A stretch of 64,000 bases of DNA from Ruegeria discodermiae (GTDB taxonomy: Bacteria > Pseudomonadota > Alphaproteobacteria > Rhodobacterales > Rhodobacteraceae), in NCBI RefSeq assembly GCF_030758345.1, contig NZ_JAVAMO010000001.1, positions 620,001 to 684,000 of the forward strand. Reading direction: 5' to 3'. The notes under the pieces were generated by a model that had not been told where the DNA came from, did no database searches, and saw nothing but the letters and a program-made list of their open reading frames with translations. Below are positions 47,111 to 56,526 of this stretch, one piece after another (position 1 is the first letter of the stretch; every line of letters starts with the position of its first letter). Position numbers and translations under genes: made by a program.

Positions 47111-47139
47111 GCCGGGATCTAGCTCTGGTGGGTCCCGGC
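47111..47139 (+). promoter_or_regulatory. Stem-loop between binding protein and permease
   Basis: GCCGGGA and TCCCGGC form a perfect 7-bp stem in the 140-bp gap after the binding-protein stop. No uridine tract, so read-through into dppB is expected at reduced level. Confidence 0.6.
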
Positions 47140-47232
47140 AAACTGCACTATCACCAAAGGATGGCAAGGACGGCACAGATCGTCCGACGGCAATCCGGGC
47201 GTCGCAAGAAACCGGACTAAAAGGGAGACAGA

Positions 47233-48210
47233 ATGCTAGCCTATATCATCCGGCGGGTGTTTCAGTCCGTGATCGTGCTGCTCGTCGTGGGGCTGGTCGC
47301 GTTTTCGATGTTCCGCTTTGTTGGCGACCCGATCGACAACATGCTGGGGCAGGAGCGCACCCAGGCCGACATCGACCGGCTGCGCACGGAACTGGGCCTC
47401 GATAAGCCGTTCCCGGTGCAGTATTTCAAGTTCCTGCAAGGCGCGGTCGAGGGCAATTTCGGTGTCTCCTACCGTCAGGGCCGCCCGGTTTCGACCATCA
47501 TTGCCGAACGCGCGCCCGCCACGCTGGAACTGGCCGCCGTTTCGGGGTTTCTGGCGATCACCTTGGGCATCGCTCTGGGTGTCTTTACCGCGATCCGACG
47601 ACAAGGCTTTGCCGCAAATGCCATCATGACGGTTAGTCTGATCGGGGTCTCCTTGCCCACCTTCCTGATCGGGATATTGCTGATCTATATCTTCTCGGTC
47701 GAGCTGGATTTGTTACCGAGTTTCGGCCGTGGTGAGACGGTGAAAATCGGCAATTGGTCCACTGGGTTCCTGACCGCATCAGGCCTCAAGGCGCTGATAT
47801 TACCGGCGATCACGCTGGGCCTCTATCAGATGACACTGATCATGCGGCTGGTGCGCTCAGAAATGCTGGAAGTGCTGCGCGCCGACTATGTGCGTTTTGC
47901 CCGCGCCCGTGGTCTGACCGACCGGGTGATCAATTTCCGCCATGCGCTCAAGAACACGCTGGTGCCGGTGATCACGGTGACGGGGCTGCAGCTGGGCTCG
48001 ATCATCGCCTTCGCCATCATCACCGAGACGGTGTTTCAGTGGCCCGGCGTGGGCCTGCTCTTCATCAACGCGATCCAGTTTGTCGATATCCCGGTCATGG
48101 CCGCCTATCTGATGCTGATTTCGGTGATGTTTGTGTCGATCAACTTGATTGTTGACCTGCTCTATTACGCCATCGACCCGCGCCTGCGCATCGACGGGAG
48201 GACCGCATGA
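47233..48210 (+). CDS. Peptide ABC transporter permease (DppB-like)
   Basis: 325 residues with six membrane segments; the family opening MLAYIIRRVFQSVIVLLVVGLVAF and the EAA loop ADYVRFARARGLTDRVINFRHALKNTLVPV. GDPIDNMLGQERT in the first loop is typical. Overlaps dppC by 4 bp. Confidence 0.93.
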   Translation: MLAYIIRRVFQSVIVLLVVGLVAFSMFRFVGDPIDNMLGQERTQADIDRLRTELGLDKPFPVQYFKFLQGAVEGNFGVSYRQGRPVSTIIAERAPATLELAAVSGFLAITLGIALGVFTAIRRQGFAANAIMTVSLIGVSLPTFLIGILLIYIFSVELDLLPSFGRGETVKIGNWSTGFLTASGLKALILPAITLGLYQMTLIMRLVRSEMLEVLRADYVRFARARGLTDRVINFRHALKNTLVPVITVTGLQLGSIIAFAIITETVFQWPGVGLLFINAIQFVDIPVMAAYLMLISVMFVSINLIVDLLYYAIDPRLRIDGRTA

Positions 48211-49163
48211 GCGATTTGACCCAAAAACCCGCCCCTGCCCCGTCCCGGCCCTCGCGCCTGGCGCAGATGTGGGACAGCGATTTTGCCTATGCGTTCCGCC
48301 ATTCGCCGGTCGCCATCGTGGCGCTGCTGGTGGTGCTGGTGCTGTTTCTGGCCGCGCTCTTTGCGCCCTGGATCGCACCGCATAACCCGTTTGATCCGGC
48401 CACGCTGAACCTGATGAACGGTTTCACCCCGCCGGGACAGCCCAACGCGTTCACGCAGGACACCTTCCTGCTGGGCACGGATGATCAGGGGCGCGATGTG
48501 TTCTCGACCATCCTTTACGGCATGCGCATCTCGCTTTTCGTCGGCATCTCGGCGGTGCTGCTGGCGATGATCATCGGCGTGATCCTTGGCCTTGTCGCAG
48601 CCTATGTCGGCGGCTGGGTTGAGACGCTGATCATGCGGGTCGCGGATGTACAGCTGACCTTTCCGGCCATTCTGGTGGCCATGCTGATCTTTGGCATCGC
48701 CAAGGGCTTCACCCCGCCGGAATACCGCAACCAGATGGCAATCTGGGTGCTGATCGTGGCCATCGCGCTCTCTGACTGGGTGCAGTTTGCCCGCGTGGTG
48801 CGTGGTGCCGCGCTGGTCGAGAAGAACAAGGAATACGTGCAGGCCGCGCGGCTGATCGGGCGCGGATCTTTCCCGATCATGTTCCGCCATATCCTGCCCA
48901 ACGTGCTGTCACCGGTGCTGGTGATCTCGACCATCTCGCTGGCGCTAGCGATCATCGCCGAAGCGACGCTCAGCTTCCTCGGGGTTGGCGCGCCGCCCAC
49001 ACAGCCCTCGCTGGGCACGTTGATCCGCATTGGCCAGGGCTTCCTGTTCTCCGGCGAATGGTGGATTCTGTTCTTCCCCGCCGTCACTCTTCTGGCCCTT
49101 GCCCTTTCCGTAAACCTGCTGGGCGACTGGCTGCGCGACGCCCTGAATCCGAAGCTGCGATGA
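48207..49163 (+). CDS. Peptide ABC transporter permease (DppC-like)
   Basis: 318 residues with a cytoplasmic N terminus, six helices, the LGTDDQGRDVFSTILYGMRISLFVG motif and an EAA loop around KEYVQAARLIGRGSFPIMFRHILPN. Heterodimer partner of the preceding permease. Its stop overlaps the next start as ATGA. Confidence 0.93.
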   Translation: MSDLTQKPAPAPSRPSRLAQMWDSDFAYAFRHSPVAIVALLVVLVLFLAALFAPWIAPHNPFDPATLNLMNGFTPPGQPNAFTQDTFLLGTDDQGRDVFSTILYGMRISLFVGISAVLLAMIIGVILGLVAAYVGGWVETLIMRVADVQLTFPAILVAMLIFGIAKGFTPPEYRNQMAIWVLIVAIALSDWVQFARVVRGAALVEKNKEYVQAARLIGRGSFPIMFRHILPNVLSPVLVISTISLALAIIAEATLSFLGVGAPPTQPSLGTLIRIGQGFLFSGEWWILFFPAVTLLALALSVNLLGDWLRDALNPKLR

Positions 49164-50869
49164 CCTTACTTGATATCAAAGACCTGACCGTCGAATTCCC
49201 CACCCGGCGCAAGATATTCCGGGCGGTGAACCATGCCTCGCTTGTTGTAGAGCCCGGCCAGATCCACGGGCTGGTGGGCGAATCCGGGGCTGGCAAATCC
49301 ACCATCGGCGCGGCGGTGCTGGGGCTGCTGGAACGGCCCGGCCATATCACCGCTGGCGTGATCAGCTTCAAGGGCGACCAGATCAGCGGTTTGGATGACG
49401 AGGCCATGCGCAAGCTGCGCGGGCGCAGCATCTCGATGATCTTTCAGGACCCGCTGACCTCGCTGAACCCGCTTTTTACGGTCAAGGAACAACTGGTCGA
49501 GACTATTCAGGCCCATCACGATGTCTCGGAGGGTGAGGCCACCAAACGCGCCCGCGACCTGATCGACCGCGTTGGCATCCCCGATCCCGATACGCGGCTG
49601 AACCAGTATCCGCATCAGTTCTCGGGCGGTATGCGGCAGCGTGTGGTGATCGCGCTGGCGCTGTGTTCAGACCCCGATGTGATCATTGCCGATGAGCCGA
49701 CAACGGCGCTGGATGTGGCGGTGCAGGCGCAGATTCTCGACCTGATCAAGGAGCTCGCGCGCGAGCGTCAGGTTGGCGTTATCCTTGTAACGCACGATAT
49801 GGGCGTGATTGCCGAGACCACCGATCTGGTCACCGTGATGTATGATGGCGAGCCGGTGGAAAGCGGGCCCACACATGAGATCATGGGCAACCCGCAGCAC
49901 CCCTATACCAAGTCGCTCATCGCTGCTGTGCCGCGCCCGACGCTCAAGCTGCATCGCTTTCCGCAGATCAGCTATGGCGGTCGCGAGACCCGCTTTGCCA
50001 TCGAGGATCTGGCGCGCAACTGGCCCAAGACCGACAATGACATGTCGAAGCCGCTCTTCCAGATCGAAGGCATCACCAAGCGCTTCTTGCTGCGCAAGGG
50101 CCTGTTGCCCTGGGATCGGGAGTTTTTCACCGCCGTGGATTCTGTGAGTTTCGACATCAGACCGGGCGAAGTCTTTGGTGTGGTCGGCGAATCCGGCTCC
50201 GGCAAGTCCACCGTCGCACGGATGATTTCCGGGCTTTATGATGTGGATGAAGGCCGCATCACCTTTGACGGTCAGGTGGTTAGCGACCTGAGCGATAAGG
50301 CGGCGCTGAACGCCTATCGCCAGGAAATCCAGATGATCTTTCAGGACCCCTATTCATCGCTGAACCCGCGCATGCGGGTGGATGATATCGTGGCCGAACC
50401 GATCCGCCATCACCGCCTGCTGGAAGGCAATGCCATCGACAAGCGGGTGCGCGAATTGCTGGATCAGGTCGGACTGGGTGCTGAAGCGGCAGTGAAATAC
50501 CCGCATGAGTTCTCGGGCGGGCAACGACAGCGCATTTCGATCGCACGGGCCCTAGCCACCCAACCCCGGTTCCTGATCTGTGACGAACCCACCAGCGCGC
50601 TGGACGTGTCGATCCAGGCGCAGATTCTCAACATCCTCAAGGACCTGCAGGAACATCTGGGCCTGACCATGCTGTTCATTAGCCACGATTTGCCGGTGGT
50701 GCGGCAGATGTGCGACCGCGTGGCGGTGATGAAGGGTGGTAAGATCGCTGAGATTCAACAAACCGATGATCTGTTTGCCAATCCGCAAACCGAGTATGCG
50801 CGCGAATTGCTGGAGCTGATGCCCAAGCTTGACGATCTGTCGACCGAAAACCTCGTGGCCGAGAGTTAA
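49160..50869 (+). CDS. Fused peptide ABC transporter ATPase (DppD-DppF in one chain)
   Basis: 569 residues with two complete ATPase domains. First: Walker A GESGAGKST at 40-48, signature FSGGMRQRVVIALA, Walker B VIIADEPTTALD. Second: Walker A GESGSGKST at 343-351, signature FSGGQRQRISIARA, Walker B FLICDEPTSALD. The PHPYTKSL-type peptide-transporter tail follows the first domain; the second ends in a shorter EYARELLELMP variant. In most operons these are separate genes. Completes the importer; nothing is missing. Confidence 0.94.
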   Translation: MTLLDIKDLTVEFPTRRKIFRAVNHASLVVEPGQIHGLVGESGAGKSTIGAAVLGLLERPGHITAGVISFKGDQISGLDDEAMRKLRGRSISMIFQDPLTSLNPLFTVKEQLVETIQAHHDVSEGEATKRARDLIDRVGIPDPDTRLNQYPHQFSGGMRQRVVIALALCSDPDVIIADEPTTALDVAVQAQILDLIKELARERQVGVILVTHDMGVIAETTDLVTVMYDGEPVESGPTHEIMGNPQHPYTKSLIAAVPRPTLKLHRFPQISYGGRETRFAIEDLARNWPKTDNDMSKPLFQIEGITKRFLLRKGLLPWDREFFTAVDSVSFDIRPGEVFGVVGESGSGKSTVARMISGLYDVDEGRITFDGQVVSDLSDKAALNAYRQEIQMIFQDPYSSLNPRMRVDDIVAEPIRHHRLLEGNAIDKRVRELLDQVGLGAEAAVKYPHEFSGGQRQRISIARALATQPRFLICDEPTSALDVSIQAQILNILKDLQEHLGLTMLFISHDLPVVRQMCDRVAVMKGGKIAEIQQTDDLFANPQTEYARELLELMPKLDDLSTENLVAES

Positions 50870-50873
50870 GCCG

Positions 50874-52019
50874 TCACTGCAACCCTTGTGGCGCAAGGTC
50901 TCCGATAGACGCTTCATCCCGCTCGGTTGCCTTCCGCCGTTGCGTCTTTGCTGTCGCGGGCAGCGGCGTGTCGAACTCATAATCCGGGTCCGCCTTCTGT
51001 CGCTCCCAGGTATCGAGCATCTCGCGCCATGCCCCGCGCAGGCTGCGGGGTTCGGGCATGTCCTCGCGTATTTCGGACGCGAGCGCGGGAAGGTTGTAGC
51101 AGGGAATGCCTGCATACATGTGATGTTCGGTATGCCAGTTCATGTGCCAATACAGAAACTCGACCGGTTTGGGCAGGCGGATTGAGCGCGTGCTTTTGCG
51201 AAAGTCCGTGGTGTTCTCCATCAGTCCGCAATGCTGCGGCAGCGCGACGAAATAGCTGAGCCAGTTGGCGATATAGCTGGGCACGGTCAGGATCAGCGGC
51301 AGCACCCATTGCCCCGTTGCAATTGCAAGCACAAGCACAGCGCCGTGAAAGGCCAGTTGCACGCGCGACCACCAGATTGACCGGCGATGCTGTTCGGGTT
51401 GGTCCTGATGCAGCGCCTGCAGCCATTCGTTGAAGGGAATCTTGGTGGACCCCACCTGCCCCATTGCATCCAGCAGCGTGACCCGAACCGTCGAGATGAA
51501 CCCGCCCTTGCCAAAGGTGCGCCCCGGCGGGGTCAACAGGTTGATCGTGAAAAGCTGCAACAGAAAGGTCCGCCCTACATTAGGATGCAGCGGCAGCAGG
51601 TTCTCTCGATCGCCTTCGGGATGCAGCGTATAGCGGTGGTGATAGGTGTGGCTGGCGGCATAGTCGAACGGGTTCCACCAGCTGATCAGGCTGAAGAGAT
51701 ACAGGAACAGCTTGTTGAGCCAGCGCGTCTCGAACACGGTGCCATGGCCAAGCTCATGGGTTGCAGTGCCGCGAAAGAAACTGGCGACGGTGCCGTGACA
51801 GAACAGCGCCACCACAAAAAGCAGCCACAGGCCCTGCGCCCAGGTCACATAGGTTGCCAGACCGGTCAGGCAGAACAGGGCCAAATGACCGCCCGCCTGT
51901 TTCCAGCCCTGCCGGTCGCTGCGCCTGGACAATTCGCGAAACCGCTCGGGCGGCATGCGCGAGCGGTACCACTGGACCTTCAGCGTCTCACGGACCTGCG
52001 ACAGGGGTTGATATTGCAT
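50874..52019 (-). CDS. Membrane fatty-acid desaturase
   Basis: 381 residues. Three histidine boxes: H88-ELG-H92, H124-TY-HH (127-128), and H295-TE-HH (298-299); plus QHCG. About four membrane helices. It is a di-iron, membrane fatty-acid desaturase or related hydroxylase. Substrate position cannot be read. It converges with the dpp-like operon, 4 bp apart, without a visible terminator. Confidence 0.88.
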   Translation of the reverse strand: MQYQPLSQVRETLKVQWYRSRMPPERFRELSRRSDRQGWKQAGGHLALFCLTGLATYVTWAQGLWLLFVVALFCHGTVASFFRGTATHELGHGTVFETRWLNKLFLYLFSLISWWNPFDYAASHTYHHRYTLHPEGDRENLLPLHPNVGRTFLLQLFTINLLTPPGRTFGKGGFISTVRVTLLDAMGQVGSTKIPFNEWLQALHQDQPEQHRRSIWWSRVQLAFHGAVLVLAIATGQWVLPLILTVPSYIANWLSYFVALPQHCGLMENTTDFRKSTRSIRLPKPVEFLYWHMNWHTEHHMYAGIPCYNLPALASEIREDMPEPRSLRGAWREMLDTWERQKADPDYEFDTPLPATAKTQRRKATERDEASIGDLAPQGLQ

Positions 52020-52092
52020 GTCTCACCATCACGATCGATGCGACATGAGAATGGCGCGCAAACCGGGACCGTGCAAGCTTTGAGACATTCAC

Positions 52093-52118
52093 GAAAAAGC
52101 CCCGGACGGGTCCGGGGC
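52093..52118 (-). terminator. Terminator after the TAXI-TRAP-USP operon
   Basis: On the minus strand GCCCCGGA-CCCG-TCCGGGGC, a perfect 8-bp stem, is followed by TTTTT. It lies 23 bp past the usp stop. Confidence 0.93.
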
Positions 52119-52141
52119 CTTGAGAGAATGCCGGTCGCGGC

Positions 52142-52573
52142 TTAGCGCACTACGTAGACCGACACTGTTGAATGACGCACCACGCGCGCGGCATTGGGAC
52201 CCAGCAGATAATCCTTCAGGTCAGGGCGATGCGCGCCGATCACGATCAGGTCGCTGCCCGCGCTTTCGGCGGTTCTCAGTATCTCCTGATAGGCCGAACC
52301 AGTTGCCACCACATGGCGGACCTTGGCGTTACGCTCCTCGCCCAGCACCGACGTGCCCAGAGCCTCCAGCGCCTGCTGCGCCTGTTGGATCGCATGCTCG
52401 TGATGCTGCGGTTCGAAGAATTGCGAGACAAAGGATTCGCCGAAATCCGGCAACACGGTGACAACATCCAACTGCGCATCATCCAGATCCGCCAGACGCG
52501 CAGCCTGACGCAGCACTTCGGCGTCGCTTTCGGGCTTGCCGGCATCGACGGCACAAAGAACGGAACGGGTCAT
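52142..52573 (-). CDS. Universal stress protein (UspA family)
   Basis: 143 residues: SVLCAVDAGKPESDAEVL at the start and, near the end, SDLIVIGAHRPDLKDYLLGPNAARVVRHS, close to the G-x2-G-x9-G(S/T) ATP-binding pattern but with the second glycine replaced by Arg. ATGA overlap with the TRAP permease gene; USPs of this type are known to bind or regulate TRAP transporters (TeaD in Halomonas). Confidence 0.88.
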   Translation of the reverse strand: MTRSVLCAVDAGKPESDAEVLRQAARLADLDDAQLDVVTVLPDFGESFVSQFFEPQHHEHAIQQAQQALEALGTSVLGEERNAKVRHVVATGSAYQEILRTAESAGSDLIVIGAHRPDLKDYLLGPNAARVVRHSTVSVYVVR

Positions 52574-55182
52574 GCGGTCACCTCTGTTTGTCTTGCGGCA
52601 CGGCCGCGCTGCAGGAAGGCGATCAGGCCCAGAAGCAGCAGCGCGGGGATGAAGACCAGCTCTTTGGGAGACTGGCTCTGCGGGGCAAGAACGGTTGCCA
52701 GACGCACCGGTTCGTCAGCATAAAAGTCGAACGTGCCCATTTCGTCCGAGATCGGCGTCCCAAAGAGCGGCTCGTCCAGTTTCACAACCCCGTCCTCGGG
52801 CAGCAGCATCAGGCCAAGCGCGTCGACACGGGCTTGACCATCCGGCTCTTCTCCGATGGTCAGTTGCAGCGTGGTCTCTTTCATCTCGCCGGTATCGAAA
52901 TCCGGGCCTTCCACGGTGACCCGCATCTCACTGCCCGCAGGTGCCGCGCCAACCGCCTCGACCAGAGCTGCCGGTTCGATCTGGGCATAGGGGGGCGAAA
53001 TACGGTCCATGAAGAAGTCTGGCCTAAACAGCGCAAATGCGATCAGGATCAGCGCGACGCTTTCATAGATGCGGCTCTTGGTCAGGAAGTAACCCATGGT
53101 GCCCGCCGTGAAGATCAGGATCGCGATGGTGGCCGAGATTGCCACGATGATCCCCTGCATCCATGTCACGTCGATCAGCAAGAGATCGGTATTGAAGATG
53201 AACACAAACGGCAGCGCCACGGTCCGCAGGCTGTAGAAGAACGCGGTGAACCCGGTCTTGATCGCATCCCCGCCCGAAACGGCGGCGGCAGCAAAGCTCG
53301 CCAGCCCGACGGGTGGCGTCACATCGGCCATGATCCCGAAATAGAACACGAACAGATGCACCGCGATCAGCGGCACGATCAGCCCGTCCTGCGCGCCCAG
53401 TTCGACGACCACACCAGCCATCAGAGAGCTGACCACGATATAGTTCGCAGTGGTCGGCAGGCCCATGCCAAGGATCAGGCTGAGCAGGCCCACCAGCGCC
53501 AGCATGGCGATCAGGTTGCCACCCGACAGGAACTCGACCAGATCGGCCATCACCTGCCCCACACCGGTCAGCGTCACGGTGCCCACGATCACGCCTGCGG
53601 TGGCGGTGGCCAAAGCGATGCCGATCATGTTGCGGGCGCCGTCGATCAGCCCCTGCCACAGGTCGACCACGCCGTCCATGAAAGCGTTGGCGGTTCTGTT
53701 TTCACCGCGGAAGATCGACTTGAGCGGCTTCTGGGTCAGCAGGATCGCAAAGAGCAGCGTTGTGGCCCAGAAGGCAGACAGGCCCGGCGATTTCTGTTCG
53801 ATCATCAAGAAGTAGACCAGCACGATGATCGGCAGCAGGTAATAGAGCCCCGCCTTGTAGATCTCTGCGATCACCGGCAGTTCGACCTCTTTGGCATTGG
53901 GGTCATCGGGCACGAGGTCCTTGACCCCGGCGGCCAGTTTCAGCAGCACCAGATAGACGACCACAACAAGCGCGGACAGTACTAGGCCGGATGCTCCGGG
54001 CATGAGGGCGATGACCGCTTTGATCGGGTATTGCACCCCGTAACACAGCGCCGCAAAGCCGACGAAGAAGATCGCCATGCCACCAATGGTCCGACCCATC
54101 GAGACGACGCGGTTGCCCAAGGTCGGCATGTTCCGCTTCACCGCTTCCAGATGCACGATATAGACCAGCGCGATATAAGAGATTGCGGCGGGCAGGAAGG
54201 CGTGGGTGATCACCTCGACATAAGAGATGCCGACATATTCCACCATCAGGAAGGCGGCGGCGCCCATCACCGGCGGCATGATCTGACCGTTAACGGACGA
54301 GGCGACTTCGACCGCACCGGCCTTTTCTGACGAAAAGCCGACCCGCTTCATCAGCGGGATGGTGAAAGTGCCCGTGGTGACCACATTGGCGATGGACGAG
54401 CCTGAGATCAGGCCGGTCGCGGCTGAGCCCACAACAGCAGCCTTGGCCGGGCCGCCGCGCAGGTGCCCGAGCGCGCCGAAGGCCATCTTGATGAAGTAGT
54501 TGCCCGCACCCGCCTTATCCAGCAGCGCGCCGAACAGAACGAAGAGGAAGACGAACTTGGTGGAGACACCAAGGGCAATGCCGAACACGCCCTCTGACGT
54601 GATCCACATATGGCTCATCGCCTTTTGCAGGCTGGCGCCCTTCCAGCGGATCACTTCGGGGACCCATTCGGACGAGCCAAAGAAGACGTAGGCCAGGAAA
54701 ATCGTTGCGATGATCGCCATGGCCGGGCCAAGCGCGCGACGCGCGGCCTCAAACAGCAGCAGCAGGCCAACAAGCGCGAACCACTTGTCGGTATCATCCG
54801 CCAAACCGCCCGCGTCGACGATCTTGTTGTAAAAGAAATAGCCATAGAGCGCGAGGAACGACCCGGCGAGCCCCATGATCCAGTCCTGAATCGGGATGTA
54901 ATTGCGCGGGCTGGATTTCAGCGCGGGATAGGCGGAAAACGCCAGGAACATGGCAAAGGCCAGATGAATCTGGCGCGAGTTATTCACCACGCTGCCGGGC
55001 AGAATGTAGTTGGACAGGGGCGAGGCCAGAATGACCTGAAACACCGACCAGATCACCGCCACGATGGCGAGGAACAGCCCGACATTGCCGGCCGGATCAC
55101 GCGCACCCGCATCCGAGGAGGCGACCAGTTCCTGTAGTTCTTCTTCGCTGAGCGGGCGATTGCCCTGTGTGTCAGAGGCCAT
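52570..55182 (-). CDS. TRAP transporter fused permease, TAXI family (4TM+12TM)
   Basis: 870 residues. The small (DctQ-like) part, about 30-190, is fused to the large (DctM-like) part, about 190-680, with GSAATGLISGSSIANVVTTGTFTIP and the late GMGLPTTANYIVVSSLMAGV. The C-terminal ~170 residues are a soluble DUF3394-type domain flanked by helices. It takes up the ligand of the TAXI binding protein using the ion gradient. Substrate unknown. Confidence 0.92.
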   Translation of the reverse strand: MASDTQGNRPLSEEELQELVASSDAGARDPAGNVGLFLAIVAVIWSVFQVILASPLSNYILPGSVVNNSRQIHLAFAMFLAFSAYPALKSSPRNYIPIQDWIMGLAGSFLALYGYFFYNKIVDAGGLADDTDKWFALVGLLLLFEAARRALGPAMAIIATIFLAYVFFGSSEWVPEVIRWKGASLQKAMSHMWITSEGVFGIALGVSTKFVFLFVLFGALLDKAGAGNYFIKMAFGALGHLRGGPAKAAVVGSAATGLISGSSIANVVTTGTFTIPLMKRVGFSSEKAGAVEVASSVNGQIMPPVMGAAAFLMVEYVGISYVEVITHAFLPAAISYIALVYIVHLEAVKRNMPTLGNRVVSMGRTIGGMAIFFVGFAALCYGVQYPIKAVIALMPGASGLVLSALVVVVYLVLLKLAAGVKDLVPDDPNAKEVELPVIAEIYKAGLYYLLPIIVLVYFLMIEQKSPGLSAFWATTLLFAILLTQKPLKSIFRGENRTANAFMDGVVDLWQGLIDGARNMIGIALATATAGVIVGTVTLTGVGQVMADLVEFLSGGNLIAMLALVGLLSLILGMGLPTTANYIVVSSLMAGVVVELGAQDGLIVPLIAVHLFVFYFGIMADVTPPVGLASFAAAAVSGGDAIKTGFTAFFYSLRTVALPFVFIFNTDLLLIDVTWMQGIIVAISATIAILIFTAGTMGYFLTKSRIYESVALILIAFALFRPDFFMDRISPPYAQIEPAALVEAVGAAPAGSEMRVTVEGPDFDTGEMKETTLQLTIGEEPDGQARVDALGLMLLPEDGVVKLDEPLFGTPISDEMGTFDFYADEPVRLATVLAPQSQSPKELVFIPALLLLGLIAFLQRGRAARQTEVTA

Positions 55183-55244
55183 GCGTCATCTCCCTGTCCG
55201 GTCCGTCTTTGTGACGGTTCTGGTTCTGGGCCCGTAAGGGCAAA

Positions 55245-55267
55245 CGGGGCGCAATTGATGCGCCCCG
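55245..55267 (-). promoter_or_regulatory. Stem-loop between TAXI binding protein and TRAP permease
   Basis: CGGGGCGC and GCGCCCCG form a perfect 8-bp stem with a 7-nt loop in the 99-bp gap. No uridine tract follows on the minus strand. Confidence 0.6.
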
Positions 55268-55281
55268 CTGTTCAGCCGATC

Positions 55282-56250
55282 TTATTCGATCCAGCCTTTT
55301 TCCTTGTAATACTTCGCAGCACCGGGATGCAGCGGAGCGGACAGACCGTCCTTGGCCATTTCCTCGGGCTTGAGGTTGGCAAAGGCCGGGTGCAGCTTCT
55401 TGAAGTCGTCGAAGTTTTCAAAGACCGAGCTGACCACTGCATAAACCGCGTCTTCCGACACATCTGCCGAGGTCACAAAGGTTGCGCCCACACCAAAGGT
55501 CTGTGTGTCACCATCGCTGCCGCGATACATACCACCGGGAATGGTGGCGGTACGGTAGAACGAATTGTCATCAACCAGCTTGCCGACCGTATCGCCGGTC
55601 ACGTTGACCAGCACCGAGTCACACGCCGTAGTCGCTTCTTGGATCGAACCCGAGGGGTGACCCACGGTATAGACCATGGCGTCAATCTGGTTGTCGCAGA
55701 GCGCCGCCGACTGTTCAGCCGCCTTTAGTTCGGTCGCCAGTTCGAAATCATCGGTGCTCCAGCCCATGGCTTCCAGCAGCACTTCCATGGTGCCGCGCTG
55801 GCCGGAACCGGGGTTACCGATATTGACGCGCTTGCCCTTCAGGTCCTCGAAATTGGCCACGCCGGAATCGGCGCGCGCCACAACGGTGAAGGGCTCTGGG
55901 TGGACCGAGAACACCGCGCGCAGGTTTTCAAACGGACCTTGCTCCTCGAATTTGGAGGTGCCGTTGAAGGCGTGATACTGCCAGTCGGATTGGGCGACGC
56001 CAAACTCAAGCTCGCCTTCGCGGATGGTATTGATGTTGTAGACAGACCCGCCGGTCGATTCGACCGAACAGCGGATCCCGTGTTCTTTGCGGCCCTTGTT
56101 AACCAGGCGGCAGATCGCGCCACCGGTTGGATAGTAAACCCCTGTCACACCACCGGTACCGATGGTGATGAACTCTTCGGCCATCGCTGCAGGTGCCATG
56201 AAGGCGGCGGTTGCCAGCGATGCAAGGCCCAGCTTTCCGAAATGTTTCAT
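55282..56250 (-). CDS. TAXI family TRAP transporter substrate-binding protein
   Basis: 322 residues with a signal peptide (about 1-24, ending AMA). The TAXI signature [25 protein letters not shown] follows, then the second-lobe [19 protein letters not shown]. It is the periplasmic receptor for the following fused permease. Known TAXI ligands include glutamate, oxoglutarate and related acids; here it is unknown. Confidence 0.93.
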   Translation of the reverse strand: MKHFGKLGLASLATAAFMAPAAMAEEFITIGTGGVTGVYYPTGGAICRLVNKGRKEHGIRCSVESTGGSVYNINTIREGELEFGVAQSDWQYHAFNGTSKFEEQGPFENLRAVFSVHPEPFTVVARADSGVANFEDLKGKRVNIGNPGSGQRGTMEVLLEAMGWSTDDFELATELKAAEQSAALCDNQIDAMVYTVGHPSGSIQEATTACDSVLVNVTGDTVGKLVDDNSFYRTATIPGGMYRGSDGDTQTFGVGATFVTSADVSEDAVYAVVSSVFENFDDFKKLHPAFANLKPEEMAKDGLSAPLHPGAAKYYKEKGWIE

Positions 56251-56526
56251 TTATATCTCCCACTGTGTTTTTAGCGGGCGCGTCATCAGGTGCAGTCCGG
56301 GCCCGCCTTTACGGACCTCAATGGTTACAGGACCTTTCCGATCCGCTTCAACCGTTTTCCAAGCACTTGATTTAATTATCGCTCCCAGTGCCGACCAAGC
56401 TGTCACCCGGTGCGACAAGATGTCAAGTCTTGCCGAGGCGAAGCAGGGCAAAGACCTCACATATGATCGCAATGCCGTGATTTTCCCCGTTGGCGCGGTG
56501 CCGAAACTCTTAGTGACCAGTCCCGG

